A stretch of 24,685 nucleotides of DNA from Clostridiaceae bacterium UBA5444. Lineage in GTDB: Bacteria; Bacillota; Clostridia; Clostridiales; Oxobacteraceae. Below are positions 1 through 9,609 of the stretch, piece after piece. The DNA lies in contig DIRE01000008.1 in NCBI GenBank assembly GCA_002426575.1, forward strand, positions 3,671 through 28,355. The letters are read 5' to 3'. A program made the translations under genes and the position numbers. Within the stretch, counting starts at the first letter, position 1; every line of letters starts with the position of its first letter. A model generated the notes under the pieces. It was not told the origin of the DNA and did no database searches. It saw nothing but the letters and a program-made list of their open reading frames with translations.

Positions 1-24
1 TTTTTTTTGCAAAACTCAACTTAA

Positions 25-120
25 TAACTCAACCGAAAGATGCCTGCCACATTTAAATTTAGTTTTACCAAAGGTTGCCATAACTCAACCGGAAAGTGCC
101 TGCCACTTTGCCACTTTGCC
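25..120. repeat. Direct repeat pair plus short tandem repeat
   Basis: A 26-base unit beginning TAACTCAACCG and ending TGCCTGCCAC occurs at 25-50 and again at 81-106, with 23 of 26 positions identical. The second copy runs into about three tandem 8-base units of the type GCCACTTT, at 103-124. No ORF is present. Such GGCAGGCAC-type repeats are often seen at the edges of mobile or extragenic repeat elements, but no transposase is visible and the window starts here, so the nature of the element is open. Confidence 0.6.
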
Positions 121-127
121 ACTTAAA

Positions 128-180
128 AAAAATAATAGGCATGGCAACATAGAAATACTATGTTGTCTGCCTATTATTAT
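128..180 (-). terminator. Intrinsic terminator of the glycosidase operon
   Basis: An interrupted hairpin pairs AATAATAGGCA (131-141) with TGCCTATTATT (168-178) and CAACATAG (145-152) with CTATGTTG (158-165). On the minus strand the stem ends in a run of T residues (positions 131-123 region), as expected of a Rho-independent terminator. It lies about 30 bases past the stop codon of the GH35 gene and closes the operon. A related hairpin follows mgtA at 18437-18479. Confidence 0.9.
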
Positions 181-207
181 AATTTTATTATATATACTTT
201 GAGAAAA

Positions 208-1950
208 TTAGCCAAGCATTGGCTTGTCTATAAGTTCTACAACAGGTTTCTCCATCTCATGAAGTTCAAAAACTATAATCTCGTTTTCTCCCTTGTGTAA
301 TAGAGGTGCTGGTATATAAAGTGTCTTCTGTGGACCTGCTTCATTCCAGTAACGTCCTAAGTTAAATCCGTTTATGAATACAACACCCTTATTCCATCCT
401 TCTAACTCAATGAATGTATCTGCTAACTCGTCAACATTAAACATTCCTTTGCAAAATACAGGGCCTGTCTTTGCCTTTGCTTTGGTAAATTTAAGCTTTT
501 CTATATTATCAAGGGGCAGGGTATAGATATCCCAGTCAAATATAAATTGATAATCGAGTCTTACACCTTCTGTAACCCCTTTAAATTCACCAAGCTCTGA
601 ACCATAGTTAATCCTTCCCATATTCTCAACAAGTATATCTAGTACTGTCTCACCATCTGGGATGTCAACTGTAAGTCCCTCTTTATTTCCTCTTTCAATA
701 ACACCCATAAACTTGCCCCCAAGGAATACCTGCGCCCTATCATGAACATCAATAATAGATATTTGGCTTCCCTTTTTAGGTCCTGTTACATGAGTCCTGT
801 ATAAAATAAATCCATAGTTTTGCCCTAGCATTTCCATTGGCTGAGTATGAGCACTCTTCACAGGACTTGAAATTTCATCAAGTGAGTCAAATAATCCAGC
901 CTGCTCTGTAAGCTCTACTCTGCCATATGCCTTCTTTTTAGAAGGTTCAGGTATATAACTTTCATCAATTTTTTCATATTTAGAGATTATATCACGTATT
1001 GCAAAATATTTTTCTGTTGCATCCCCTGCTTCATTTAATGGAGAATCATAATCATAGCTTGTTACAGTAGGGTAAAGTTTGCCATCATAGTTTGCACCAT
1101 TCATAAATCCAAAGTTTGTCCCGCCATGGAACATATAGAAGTTTACTGATGCTCCCATCTTTAACATTCTTTCGAAGACATCTGCAGCATCACCTGCAGG
1201 CCTTGTATGGTGCTTCTCCCCCCAGTGATCGAACCAGCCGTTCCAAAATTCCATACACATAAACGGTTTGTCCTTTTGATATTCACTAAGCTTCTCAAAT
1301 GACTCCTCAGGCTCTGAGCCAAAGTTTACAGTCTTTAATACTCCAGGCAGAGTTCCCCCTTCAAGCATTAAGTCACCAGGTCCATCGGAAGTAAACAATA
1401 AAACATCTATTCCCCTTTTTATCATGCCTTCCTTTAAATGATTTAGATACTTTTTATCGTTTCCATAGCTTCCATATTCATTTTCAACCTGCATTGCAAT
1501 AATTGGACCACCATTGGTGCATAATAAAGGTTTAAGCTTTGGTAAAAGTACATCATAGAATGCATCCACCCTGTCTATGAACGGTTTATTATAGCATCTA
1601 AGCTTTATACCAGGCTCGGCCATAAGCCATGCAGGAAGTCCTCCAAATTCCCATTCTGCACAAATGTAAGGGCCTGGGCGGACAATAACATGTAATCCTA
1701 CTTCGCCTGCAGTCTGTATGAATTTACATATATCTCCCATACCTTCAAAATAGAATTCTCCTGGTTTTGGTTCATGTATATTCCATGCAACATAAGTTTC
1801 TACGGTATTGAAACCACATGCCTTCATCTTGAGGAGCCTATCCTTCCAATACTCAGGCACTACTCTGAAATAGTGTATAGCTCCTGATATAATTCTTTCT
1901 GGTTTTCCATCATAAATAAAGTCTTTTCCTAATACTTCAAGTTTTGACAC
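208..1950 (-). CDS. GH35 beta-galactosidase
   Basis: This predicted enzyme of about 580 residues belongs to glycoside hydrolase family 35 and removes terminal beta-galactose. Family hallmarks are clear: an N-terminal TIM barrel with RPGPYICAEWEFGG (about residues 91-104), the acid/base Glu158 in VENEYG, the nucleophile Glu234 in MEFWNGWFDHWG, and a C-terminal jelly-roll region ending in a GFNLGRYW-type motif. There is no signal peptide, so it probably acts in the cytoplasm on imported oligosaccharides. I chose the GTG start at 1950 because GGAGG lies 7 bases before it; the longer reading from 1995 would overlap the preceding gene and lacks such a site. It is the last gene of the operon, 13 bases after the GH2 gene and just before a strong terminator. 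Family assignment is secure; the natural linkage cut is unknown. Confidence 0.93.
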   Translation of the reverse strand: MSKLEVLGKDFIYDGKPERIISGAIHYFRVVPEYWKDRLLKMKACGFNTVETYVAWNIHEPKPGEFYFEGMGDICKFIQTAGEVGLHVIVRPGPYICAEWEFGGLPAWLMAEPGIKLRCYNKPFIDRVDAFYDVLLPKLKPLLCTNGGPIIAMQVENEYGSYGNDKKYLNHLKEGMIKRGIDVLLFTSDGPGDLMLEGGTLPGVLKTVNFGSEPEESFEKLSEYQKDKPFMCMEFWNGWFDHWGEKHHTRPAGDAADVFERMLKMGASVNFYMFHGGTNFGFMNGANYDGKLYPTVTSYDYDSPLNEAGDATEKYFAIRDIISKYEKIDESYIPEPSKKKAYGRVELTEQAGLFDSLDEISSPVKSAHTQPMEMLGQNYGFILYRTHVTGPKKGSQISIIDVHDRAQVFLGGKFMGVIERGNKEGLTVDIPDGETVLDILVENMGRINYGSELGEFKGVTEGVRLDYQFIFDWDIYTLPLDNIEKLKFTKAKAKTGPVFCKGMFNVDELADTFIELEGWNKGVVFINGFNLGRYWNEAGPQKTLYIPAPLLHKGENEIIVFELHEMEKPVVELIDKPMLG

Positions 1951-1963
1951 AAACACCCCTCCA

Positions 1964-4402
1964 TTATTTTGAGCTAGTAATCTCACCATACTCAAGTTTT
2001 AAGCCTGTACATTCAGCGGTTATCTCAATTTTGCCATCTTTAGGCTTGGATTTTAATATTATAGAAGCTATTCCAGCTTCTGCGTTAACAGGATTCTCAC
2101 CTATAAGGTATCCTGATCCTTTCACAGTAAACTTTACCACATTATTTGCATAAGGTACAACCGTACCATTCTCGTCCATAACTTCCGCATATACAAATAC
2201 AAAATCAGAGCCATCTGCCTTTAAGTCTCTTCCGCTAGTATCAAACCTCAGCGATAACTTATATGGATCTTTAGGGGTTCTCCTTACATGGTAGGCAGCT
2301 TCACTGCCATTTATTATGCCTACTGCTTTAAGTTCTCCACACTCATAATTTATATTTTCAAATGTGAATGGGGCATGTTCTAGCCTTCTGCAGCTTCCCC
2401 CATTATATAGATTATCAAAAGTCAGCCTTGCAAGGGGATCTACACTAAACTCTCCCTCATCATCACCAGGCATATCTTTATTTTCTAGCCAGTAATCAAC
2501 CGTGGAATCAACCTTTTGGTCTGAAAATTCAAGGTCAGGACCATTATCAGGCTTTCTTGTACCTATAAGCTTTCCATTTAGGTATAGGTTAATCTGGTCA
2601 CAATTAGAATAAACCACCACTTTTTTAGGATCTTCTGAAGGAGTCCAATAATTGGCTATGTAAACCATTGGTTTTCCTATTTTGGGGTTTTGCTGACTTT
2701 GGTAAAAGTAGTAAGCAAACTTTGGAAGCCTAAATGTATCAAGTATACCACAGCTGCAAATAGGTTTATCTACGCAGCATCCCCTGTTGTAATCTATTGC
2801 CGCCCATATGGCATCGCCTATAGATTGTGGATTGCCAAGGTTTCTGTTATGAGACCATTGAAAATTCCACGCCTGCTGCAGCAGGGCCCTTTCTCCATCT
2901 TCTCTGAAAACTCTGGTGGTGCTGTAATGCCCTCCGAACTCAAAATCACCATATTCACGGTCAAAACCCATCTTATCATCAATGGATATAAGCGGTCTAG
3001 TTTTTTTATCCTCATCCCATTCTGTATATGGCACATCAAACCCTACGTATTGCGGATTATCTCTTCCTAGGGTATCACCAGAGGTTAGCATCTGATCCCC
3101 AGGGTACTCTTCATGTGCTGTTTCGTGACATTTGTGAAAGAACTCATCAGTGGCACCCTTCCAGTAGGTTCCAGTCTCATTTAGGCTTACTTCCCACATT
3201 GCCATGCATGGATGATTTCGATCTCTCCTTACCATATCCCTTATGTTTTGAATGACAGTATCTTGGAATAATCCCTCACTGCACCATTGCCAGCCAGGTG
3301 TAGGCTCTACTACCATTATTCCTAACTCATCACATGCATTTAGGAAAGATACAGAGTGAGGGTAGTGGGAGAGCCTTATAAAATTAAATCCTGCTTCTTT
3401 GAGCTTTTTTACATCTCTATATTGTGCATTATCTGAAGCAGCTATTCCTATATATGGATATTGATGATGACGGTTTGCACCTCTTAATTTTACGGGCTTT
3501 CCATTTAAAATAAATCCCTCAGGTTTTTTGCATGAAATAGATCTTATGCCTGCCCTTACATTTACTTCATCCACAGGCAGTTCTCCATCATACACTTTAG
3601 TTATTACTGTATAAAGATATGGTGAGTCAGGATGCCACAATTTTGGCATATCTAATGTAATACACTGTGTAAATGTATAATCATCACCATGCAGTATATT
3701 AAATAACGCGCTTTCCTCTTTCTTCAGCAAAGCACCTTTGTCATCAAGTATATATGCTGCAACTTTAGCCTCTTTATCTATGCCGTATTCATTTTTAACG
3801 TTTGTTTTTATACTAATCTTTGCTGATTTTTCCGAGACATCTGAATATGTGATAAAGACCCCGCCGCCTGCAGTTTTATTTTCATACACAGCATCAGTCA
3901 CATGAAGTTTATCAGTTACATGCATATATACATTCCTGTATATTCCACCAAAATAGCAGAAATCAAATTTTTCCTTTAGAGGTTTTCCGGGCGGTATATC
4001 ACCATTATCATTGTTATCTAACTTTACTGAAATTATATTATCACCCTGCCATATAACATCATCAGTAATATCTATAGTAAAAGGAAGATACCCTCCTAAA
4101 TGAGTAGTTTTATGCCTTCCATTTATCCATACATCTGCTGCCTGCATTGCACCCTCAAACTCGATAAATATCTTTTTATCTAAATATGAAGCATCTACTG
4201 TAAAATGCTTTCTGTACCAGCATATGCCCTGATAATGATGAGATACGTCTACAGCTTCAATTTTAGGTGTGTGGGGAAGTATAACCTCCTCCCATGATGA
4301 ATCTTCAAACTTTAGCTGCTCTGCTCCATTAACATCGCCTAGATTAAATTTCCATTCCCCATTAAAATTAATCATAAGCCTTGCTTGCTTTTTATTATCC
4401 AT
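1964..4402 (-). CDS. GH2 family glycosidase (beta-galactosidase/glucuronidase-like)
   Basis: This 812-residue protein has the family 2 architecture. A sugar-binding jelly roll (about 10-165) contains the WYRKHF and ADVWINGRH signatures, an immunoglobulin-like domain follows (about 170-290), then a TIM barrel (about 295-600) and C-terminal beta domains. The acid/base is likely Glu409 in SLNETG, and the nucleophile is probably Glu483 in DREYGDF. The LRGANRHHQYPYIG and RLSHYPHS segments (about 307-349) are typical of family 2 barrels. No signal peptide is present. The ATG follows GGGAGG by 8 bases. It sits 32 bases after GH43 and 13 before GH35, within one operon. Family 2 covers beta-galactosidases, glucuronidases, mannosidases and arabinosidases, so the substrate is left open. 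Confidence 0.92.
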   Translation of the reverse strand: MDNKKQARLMINFNGEWKFNLGDVNGAEQLKFEDSSWEEVILPHTPKIEAVDVSHHYQGICWYRKHFTVDASYLDKKIFIEFEGAMQAADVWINGRHKTTHLGGYLPFTIDITDDVIWQGDNIISVKLDNNDNGDIPPGKPLKEKFDFCYFGGIYRNVYMHVTDKLHVTDAVYENKTAGGGVFITYSDVSEKSAKISIKTNVKNEYGIDKEAKVAAYILDDKGALLKKEESALFNILHGDDYTFTQCITLDMPKLWHPDSPYLYTVITKVYDGELPVDEVNVRAGIRSISCKKPEGFILNGKPVKLRGANRHHQYPYIGIAASDNAQYRDVKKLKEAGFNFIRLSHYPHSVSFLNACDELGIMVVEPTPGWQWCSEGLFQDTVIQNIRDMVRRDRNHPCMAMWEVSLNETGTYWKGATDEFFHKCHETAHEEYPGDQMLTSGDTLGRDNPQYVGFDVPYTEWDEDKKTRPLISIDDKMGFDREYGDFEFGGHYSTTRVFREDGERALLQQAWNFQWSHNRNLGNPQSIGDAIWAAIDYNRGCCVDKPICSCGILDTFRLPKFAYYFYQSQQNPKIGKPMVYIANYWTPSEDPKKVVVYSNCDQINLYLNGKLIGTRKPDNGPDLEFSDQKVDSTVDYWLENKDMPGDDEGEFSVDPLARLTFDNLYNGGSCRRLEHAPFTFENINYECGELKAVGIINGSEAAYHVRRTPKDPYKLSLRFDTSGRDLKADGSDFVFVYAEVMDENGTVVPYANNVVKFTVKGSGYLIGENPVNAEAGIASIILKSKPKDGKIEITAECTGLKLEYGEITSSK

Positions 4403-4434
4403 TTTAAGCGCCTCCCATATGCCATGTACTCTTT

Positions 4435-6006
4435 TTACTCCATATCTCTTTCAACATATTCGAAAAAGTCAAAGTCTGCATATATATTCTGGTACAACCC
4501 ATCTTGACAGCATAGTCCAACAAACGCACCGGTAAAGCTCTGCCCTGTACCATAATCATCAGATAATTTGCTGGCATCTAAAACTGATCCTATCTTTTCC
4601 CAGTCTTTTTCATTTTTTGAGTAATAAAACTGAAGCCTATCATAGTCAACTTTTACTCTCAGGTAAACCCTCTCGCATCCATCAACAGATACACATTCCG
4701 TAAGAGGGGATACACCATATCCATCATCGCATGCTGCAATGTTTAAACATTTCCCTTTGTTCTCATCATGAGATATAAATAAATAATAAAATTTGCTTGT
4801 ATTATAATAGCATATAAGTCCAGCCATGTGTCTGAAGCTGTATGGTTCAAACTCAACGCAGGTGGTAGCTGTATAGCAAAAGGCCTGCTGACGTCTTGCT
4901 ATCAGGCTCTGGCGATGCCTTGAATTCAAAGAATTTCTGCCCCTTAGCCTTAAATATCCAGGGCGCTTTTTAAGTGAAAGCCAATCATCTTCCACAGATA
5001 CTCTCAGGCTTTGAAAATTAATATCTAGCTTTTCAGAATCAAAATCATCCCTCACAGGTTTATCATCCCATGGATGTTCCGGCAAATCTGGTGCTGGTAC
5101 ATTTAATTCTGGTTTATTTCCGCCGCTTTCCAAACGCAGCCATCCATCTTCCGTCCATGCAACCTTTTGTATGGCAGTTTCTCTTCCAAGCACGCAGTAT
5201 CCTCTTGAAGGTATGGGTCTGCCGCATAAATGTACCATGTACCAATCACCGTTTTGAGTCTCAACTAGGTCTGCATGTCCAGCCTTTTGAAGTTTAAGTG
5301 TTACATCGTCTTTTGAAGTAATAATTGGATTTGTAGGATCTTCTTCATAAGGTCCAAATATGGATTTCGACCTTGCCATAAGTTCCATATGCTTAAACCA
5401 TGTACCCCCATGAGCTGTCATGAGGTAATAGTATCCATTTCTTTTATATAAATGTGGTCCCTCTGTATACTTGGTGAATATCTTTTTTATGGGGCCTGTC
5501 AAACGCCTTTCCTCTGGCAAGTACTGCTGCATATCAATGGTGAGCTGAGTTTTGCCCCTTCTATAATCAACTGCCGCATATGTCAGCCATTTTGTACCAT
5601 CATCATCATGGAAAAGTGATGGGTCAAATCCTGCACTGTTTAGATATATAGGTTCAGACCATTCACCTTCAATATCAGTGGTGGTTACAAGATAGTTATG
5701 ATTGTCATTAAAACCAGCATCCATTGTCTTCACATCAGTGTAAACCAAATAAAATACACCATTATCATAAGATAGGCATGGTGCAAAAATACCCCCTGAA
5801 TCAGGATCACCTATCATATTAAGTTGAGATAATCTATTCAATGGATGGGCTATTAACTCCCAATTTTTCAAATCCTTTGAATGGTGTATTTGAACACCTG
5901 GAAACCATTCAAAGGTTGAAGTTGCAATATAATAATCATCCCCCACTCTAATAATTGATGGATCAGGGTTAAACCCTTTTAGTATTGGGTTTGTTATACA
6001 CTTCAT
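4435..6006 (-). CDS. GH43 beta-xylosidase / alpha-L-arabinofuranosidase
   Basis: This 523-residue protein matches the XynB-like beta-xylosidases of family GH43. The five-bladed propeller (about 1-300) shows the three expected acidic residues: general base Asp15 in NPDPSI, pKa-tuning Asp128 in GFDPSLF and general acid Glu182 in TEGPHLY. A beta-sandwich (about 310-520) follows, as in two-domain xylosidases whose C-terminal domain closes the active site. It lacks a secretion signal, so a cytoplasmic role in removing xylose or arabinose from short oligosaccharides is inferred. The ATG is preceded by GGAGGG, which overlaps the end of the upstream gene with only 3 bases between genes, suggesting translational coupling. 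Both xylosidase and arabinofuranosidase activities occur in this subfamily, so specificity is uncertain. Confidence 0.93.
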   Translation of the reverse strand: MKCITNPILKGFNPDPSIIRVGDDYYIATSTFEWFPGVQIHHSKDLKNWELIAHPLNRLSQLNMIGDPDSGGIFAPCLSYDNGVFYLVYTDVKTMDAGFNDNHNYLVTTTDIEGEWSEPIYLNSAGFDPSLFHDDDGTKWLTYAAVDYRRGKTQLTIDMQQYLPEERRLTGPIKKIFTKYTEGPHLYKRNGYYYLMTAHGGTWFKHMELMARSKSIFGPYEEDPTNPIITSKDDVTLKLQKAGHADLVETQNGDWYMVHLCGRPIPSRGYCVLGRETAIQKVAWTEDGWLRLESGGNKPELNVPAPDLPEHPWDDKPVRDDFDSEKLDINFQSLRVSVEDDWLSLKKRPGYLRLRGRNSLNSRHRQSLIARRQQAFCYTATTCVEFEPYSFRHMAGLICYYNTSKFYYLFISHDENKGKCLNIAACDDGYGVSPLTECVSVDGCERVYLRVKVDYDRLQFYYSKNEKDWEKIGSVLDASKLSDDYGTGQSFTGAFVGLCCQDGLYQNIYADFDFFEYVERDME

Positions 6007-6009
6007 ATA

Positions 6010-9000
6010 TTAATCCCTCCTATAAACATTGAATTTAATTTGAGCAGGACCTTGAAGATATAATTTTACTTTCCATGAATTATCTGTTTTGTCTTTTGTA
6101 ACTTCAATTTCTTCTTCATTGCACCCTGCCGCCTGTAGTATATAATCATTATTATTAAAAATACTGCTTATAATAGTAAACTCTGTTCTTCCCATTCCTT
6201 GTATATTCAAGATTCCGCCATTATGCTCTTCATCTATGGATATTACATCCGTCTCATTGTCATATGTCCATACTGCAAAGTTTTGAGCTAAAGTTAATAT
6301 ATTTATATCATCGCGCCTAACCTCAAGCTCTATTTCATTGCCGCCCCATAAAAGTACTGCACCTTCAGGAATACTTTCATTTTTCCACCAGTTTATGTTC
6401 ATAAAATATATATTACGAAGGTTTAATGAATCGCCCCTGTCATAAACCGTGAAATTAACATCTTGTGAACATGAAAGCCATCCTTTATACTTTTCAAGCT
6501 CGCATACTCCTTCTCCTAAATCTTCAAGCAGCCCCTCATAAAGTTTTCTTACATTTTTTCCTGCAGGGTATTCATTAACATTAACGAAAATAACCTTCCC
6601 GCTTCCAATTGTGTTTTCAATGACTATGGGAAGACCTTCTGTGCTTTCATTAATTACCTTAGCACCATTTAGCTGCAGATTTCCTACCCTTACCTTTTCT
6701 CCATCTTTAATTACTGCATCCTCACAACCATTTACTTTTGCTCCTATAAGCTTCTCTACATCTGGAGAGTTAAGGAAATCAGGATTATTGCCAAGGGCCT
6801 CACTGCGCTTGCTGTTTTTAATAAGATGAGGCAGTCCCAATAATAGAGTACCTCCCTTTGAAGCAAACTTCACAAGCTTTTCTACCTGCCAATCTTCAGC
6901 AGTGTTCCATCCTAAAAATGATAGTATTTTATAACTTTCTAATATATCATCATCAGCTTCAGCAGGCACAATATCAACAGTGCCATAAGGTGTCCCAGTA
7001 TAATATCCTTGAGGCTCATTAGGACATGGATGCCTATATATTGCATTTAGTACAGACCTTGGATAAAATACTTTTAAAAGATCCCAACTTTCTTCAGGTG
7101 TATTAAACTTCCACCCTTCACCTTTTATGTTCCAGGCATTTCCCCTGCCAAAGCACCTCCAGTCGTCATATCGGCCGTGAATAAATGCCATAGGCACATG
7201 CATTTTTCCTCTTCTAGAATGTGTTTGTATGAATTTATAAAACTTCTGCTGAACCTCTCTGTTCCTTATACAAGGCTCGCTGAATCTTTCAAAATCTGCA
7301 TAACATTCCTCTAGCCTCCACAATCCTTCTTCAGTGTTTATTTGATCCACACCGTGCATATAGCACAAATATAGTGCCAGAAAATATCTCCTGTATCTCT
7401 CATCACTGTCATGGGGAGTTGTAGACCACTGCAGTGCAAGGTGTGCCCCAAAGCTATTTTTCCTATATGCCTTTGAAGCTCCCCTAAGGGCAGAGAGTAT
7501 AACCTCATGAGGGCCATACATTAGTTCCGCTCCAAGCCATTCTACTCCAGCCATATAAAAATATTTAAACAGAGTGGAGGGGCCTGTATGCCTTCTTGAA
7601 ATGTCTTTAATATAACTTACATTGCTCACAAAACTTTCAGCAGCTTGTTTCATATCATCACATTTATAAGGGTCATAATTGTAAAAAACCCCGTTTCCCG
7701 TAATGTAAGGTGTTTTAAACAGACTTTTACCCAAATGTTTAGCCATCCTTGAAAGCACATTTGAGAAAAGTTCCTCATCTCTCTCAACCTGCCATGCACC
7801 CCAATAGCAGTAAAACCCATCCCTTTCATGGGTCTGATCACCAAGGTAAAAGTCTCCCTCCATCACAGTCCTATCTGGATTAGCACAGCTTCCGGGCAGT
7901 TCCCTTGCTTCAAGTATGTTTGTATAGTGCATATCCATGGTGCTGCATAAATTAGCTACATTTTGCCACACTTCTTTAGGAGCCGTCCTTGAACCTGACC
8001 ACCTATAAACAGGCCTGAATGTAATAAAGTTTCCTATCTGATTATAAAGGTACCATGAAATAAATTCTTTCATTTCCTTAGTATTATTACTTATATATAC
8101 GGCATCACTTGTTCCTGTCATTATGCCGTCTTCATCATGCTCAACCACACGCTCTATAATGCATTCATAAGCCCTATCCTTAGTTTGGAAAGTAATTTTG
8201 GCACCGCCACCACCATTATCATACACCTTAAATCTAACCGTATTAAGTCCCTCATGTTCAAATTCAACATTTTCATTTAGGGGTGTAATATTTGGGTTGC
8301 TGCTCTTTAAAGTAGCTCTAAATCCCTTCTCATTTACTGAAACAAGTACAGGGAATTCCTTCCCAGCAGTCACAACTTTGGGACATGATACTATTTTAAA
8401 TCCATCTTCACTGCATACAAATTCGATTTTCCTCAATTTGTATGGAAAGGCCTCCCTATAATCTGACACAAGTCTTATTGAAAGTTCATTACTTCCCTCA
8501 TGAATAACCTTTAAAGGTATTTCTATTTCTGAAGCAGGCCACCTATATATTCTCTGAAAAAGCTTTCCTCTAAATATCAATTCATCATTCATCATTATCT
8601 CAAAGGAGGGCCACTCTTTTTGAGAAAGGTTAACACCAAGCCAGTTAAATTCTTTCATGTGCTGATTAGATGGTGCAAGCTGAGGCAAAAGATTTGGGAA
8701 ATCTCCATATTGTAGGTATATATCCTCAACCCATACCGTACCTTCAAACCTCTCCCCGGTTACATATATAAATATACTTTCAATATTATTTTCATTTTTA
8801 ATGTCTATTGATTTTTCATTCCAACTGCATGTACCCTCTCCAATATCAATTGTATAAACTTCATCAGGACATACAGAAATATCTCTAGGGTATCTTCCCT
8901 CATGGGTGTAAAACACTTCAGCAACAAGCTTTAATGAGCCCCCAGGATGTATCTTAACATTTTCCTTTTTGCACCATAAGCCAAATTTTAATTGTGCCCC

Positions 9001-9402
9001 ACTACATTCCTTAATTTCAGGAAGCTCCCCCAATATGTCAGACCGCACTACCTTATAATAGGCTGACAAAGGATAATCCTCTCCATTTGACTTAAGCTTT
9101 AGGCTGTACCTGCTATGATGTGTATTGTTGCTGCACAAACTATCATCAATATCCCTATAAAATGGGGGAAAATATCCTTCCGTCCTCCATAAAGGATTCA
9201 AGTCAACCTCTCCTATGAACCTTAGCTTATACTTATAAGATAGTTTTTCACGAGAATTATATCCTATTTCAGCCCCAGGAAATGTACACTTTAGGCTCTC
9301 CCCAGGCTTTATATAATAGTACTCGCTGCGTCCTACCTTTTCCCCTGCAATGAATTCATCAGGCAAAGTATAGAGAGTTTCTAAACCGTCTTTTTTTACC
9401 AT
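6010..9402 (-). CDS. Large uncharacterised protein, candidate glycoside hydrolase
   Basis: I do not recognise a named family in this 1130-residue protein. The order of features by eye is a beta-rich N-terminal half (about 30-420) that looks like several carbohydrate-binding or jelly-roll domains, an alpha/beta region (about 440-740) that could be a TIM barrel, a Rossmann or amidotransferase-like segment (about 805-965) with KFASKGGTLLLGLPHL, and a C-terminal beta domain. The middle pair resembles the barrel plus amidotransferase-like domain order of GH42 enzymes. Candidate catalytic acids are Glu621 in GVEWLGAE and Glu691/692 in QINTEEGLW. No signal peptide is seen. I chose the ATG at 9402, with TAGGAG 9 bases upstream, over the TTG at 9411. 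It is the first enzyme gene after a duplicated hairpin and lies 3 bases before GH43, so a role in the same sugar pathway is likely. The catalytic role itself is inference. Confidence 0.85.
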   Translation of the reverse strand: MVKKDGLETLYTLPDEFIAGEKVGRSEYYYIKPGESLKCTFPGAEIGYNSREKLSYKYKLRFIGEVDLNPLWRTEGYFPPFYRDIDDSLCSNNTHHSRYSLKLKSNGEDYPLSAYYKVVRSDILGELPEIKECSGAQLKFGLWCKKENVKIHPGGSLKLVAEVFYTHEGRYPRDISVCPDEVYTIDIGEGTCSWNEKSIDIKNENNIESIFIYVTGERFEGTVWVEDIYLQYGDFPNLLPQLAPSNQHMKEFNWLGVNLSQKEWPSFEIMMNDELIFRGKLFQRIYRWPASEIEIPLKVIHEGSNELSIRLVSDYREAFPYKLRKIEFVCSEDGFKIVSCPKVVTAGKEFPVLVSVNEKGFRATLKSSNPNITPLNENVEFEHEGLNTVRFKVYDNGGGGAKITFQTKDRAYECIIERVVEHDEDGIMTGTSDAVYISNNTKEMKEFISWYLYNQIGNFITFRPVYRWSGSRTAPKEVWQNVANLCSTMDMHYTNILEARELPGSCANPDRTVMEGDFYLGDQTHERDGFYCYWGAWQVERDEELFSNVLSRMAKHLGKSLFKTPYITGNGVFYNYDPYKCDDMKQAAESFVSNVSYIKDISRRHTGPSTLFKYFYMAGVEWLGAELMYGPHEVILSALRGASKAYRKNSFGAHLALQWSTTPHDSDERYRRYFLALYLCYMHGVDQINTEEGLWRLEECYADFERFSEPCIRNREVQQKFYKFIQTHSRRGKMHVPMAFIHGRYDDWRCFGRGNAWNIKGEGWKFNTPEESWDLLKVFYPRSVLNAIYRHPCPNEPQGYYTGTPYGTVDIVPAEADDDILESYKILSFLGWNTAEDWQVEKLVKFASKGGTLLLGLPHLIKNSKRSEALGNNPDFLNSPDVEKLIGAKVNGCEDAVIKDGEKVRVGNLQLNGAKVINESTEGLPIVIENTIGSGKVIFVNVNEYPAGKNVRKLYEGLLEDLGEGVCELEKYKGWLSCSQDVNFTVYDRGDSLNLRNIYFMNINWWKNESIPEGAVLLWGGNEIELEVRRDDINILTLAQNFAVWTYDNETDVISIDEEHNGGILNIQGMGRTEFTIISSIFNNNDYILQAAGCNEEEIEVTKDKTDNSWKVKLYLQGPAQIKFNVYRRD

Positions 9403-9445
9403 TGCAATCAACTCCTACCACAAATAGTTGTATAAACATATATGT

Positions 9446-9497
9446 GGGGCTGCTGCATAATGAATAAAAATGTATATTAAACAGTTGCAACAACCCC
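9446..9497 (-). terminator. Intra-operon hairpin, copy 1 (attenuator or 3' stabiliser)
   Basis: GGGGCTGCTGCA (9446-9457) pairs with TGCAACAACCCC (9486-9497) in a 12-bp stem with two G-U pairs in the minus-strand RNA and a 28-base loop. No good T run follows, so it is more likely a weak attenuator or RNA-stabilising hairpin than a full terminator. It is nearly identical (49 of 52 positions) to the hairpin behind the intact binding-protein gene at 13874-13925. Confidence 0.7.
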
Positions 9498-9507
9498 AAT
9501 CTATTTA

Positions 9508-9570
9508 TTATCTCTTATTGTATCTTTCAAGGGCATCTTGCTGTATCTTTATTGCATCTTCTATACCCAT
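9508..9570 (-). pseudogene. 3' remnant of a second sugar-binding protein gene
   Basis: The minus strand encodes the 20-residue tail MGIEDAIKIQQDALERYNKR followed by TAA. The intact binding protein ends MGIEDAIKIQQDALDRFNKR. The 63 bases 9508-9570 match 13950-14012 at 60 positions, and the copy of the 3' hairpin follows in the same order. Everything else of the gene is missing; on its upstream side the remnant is joined directly to sequence that follows the GH95 gene. The reading frame stays open upstream to an ATG near 9605 (about 32 codons), but there is no convincing ribosome-binding site. I read it as a deletion scar. Confidence 0.85.
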
Positions 9571-9609
9571 ATTATCATTTTTAAACATGGTTGGAAGCAC
9601 TGTCATAAC

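Noticed and set aside
1951..1995. 15-residue N-terminal extension of the GH35 protein
   Set aside because: It would overlap the end of the GH2 gene, and the ribosome-binding site GGAGG is placed for the GTG at 1950.
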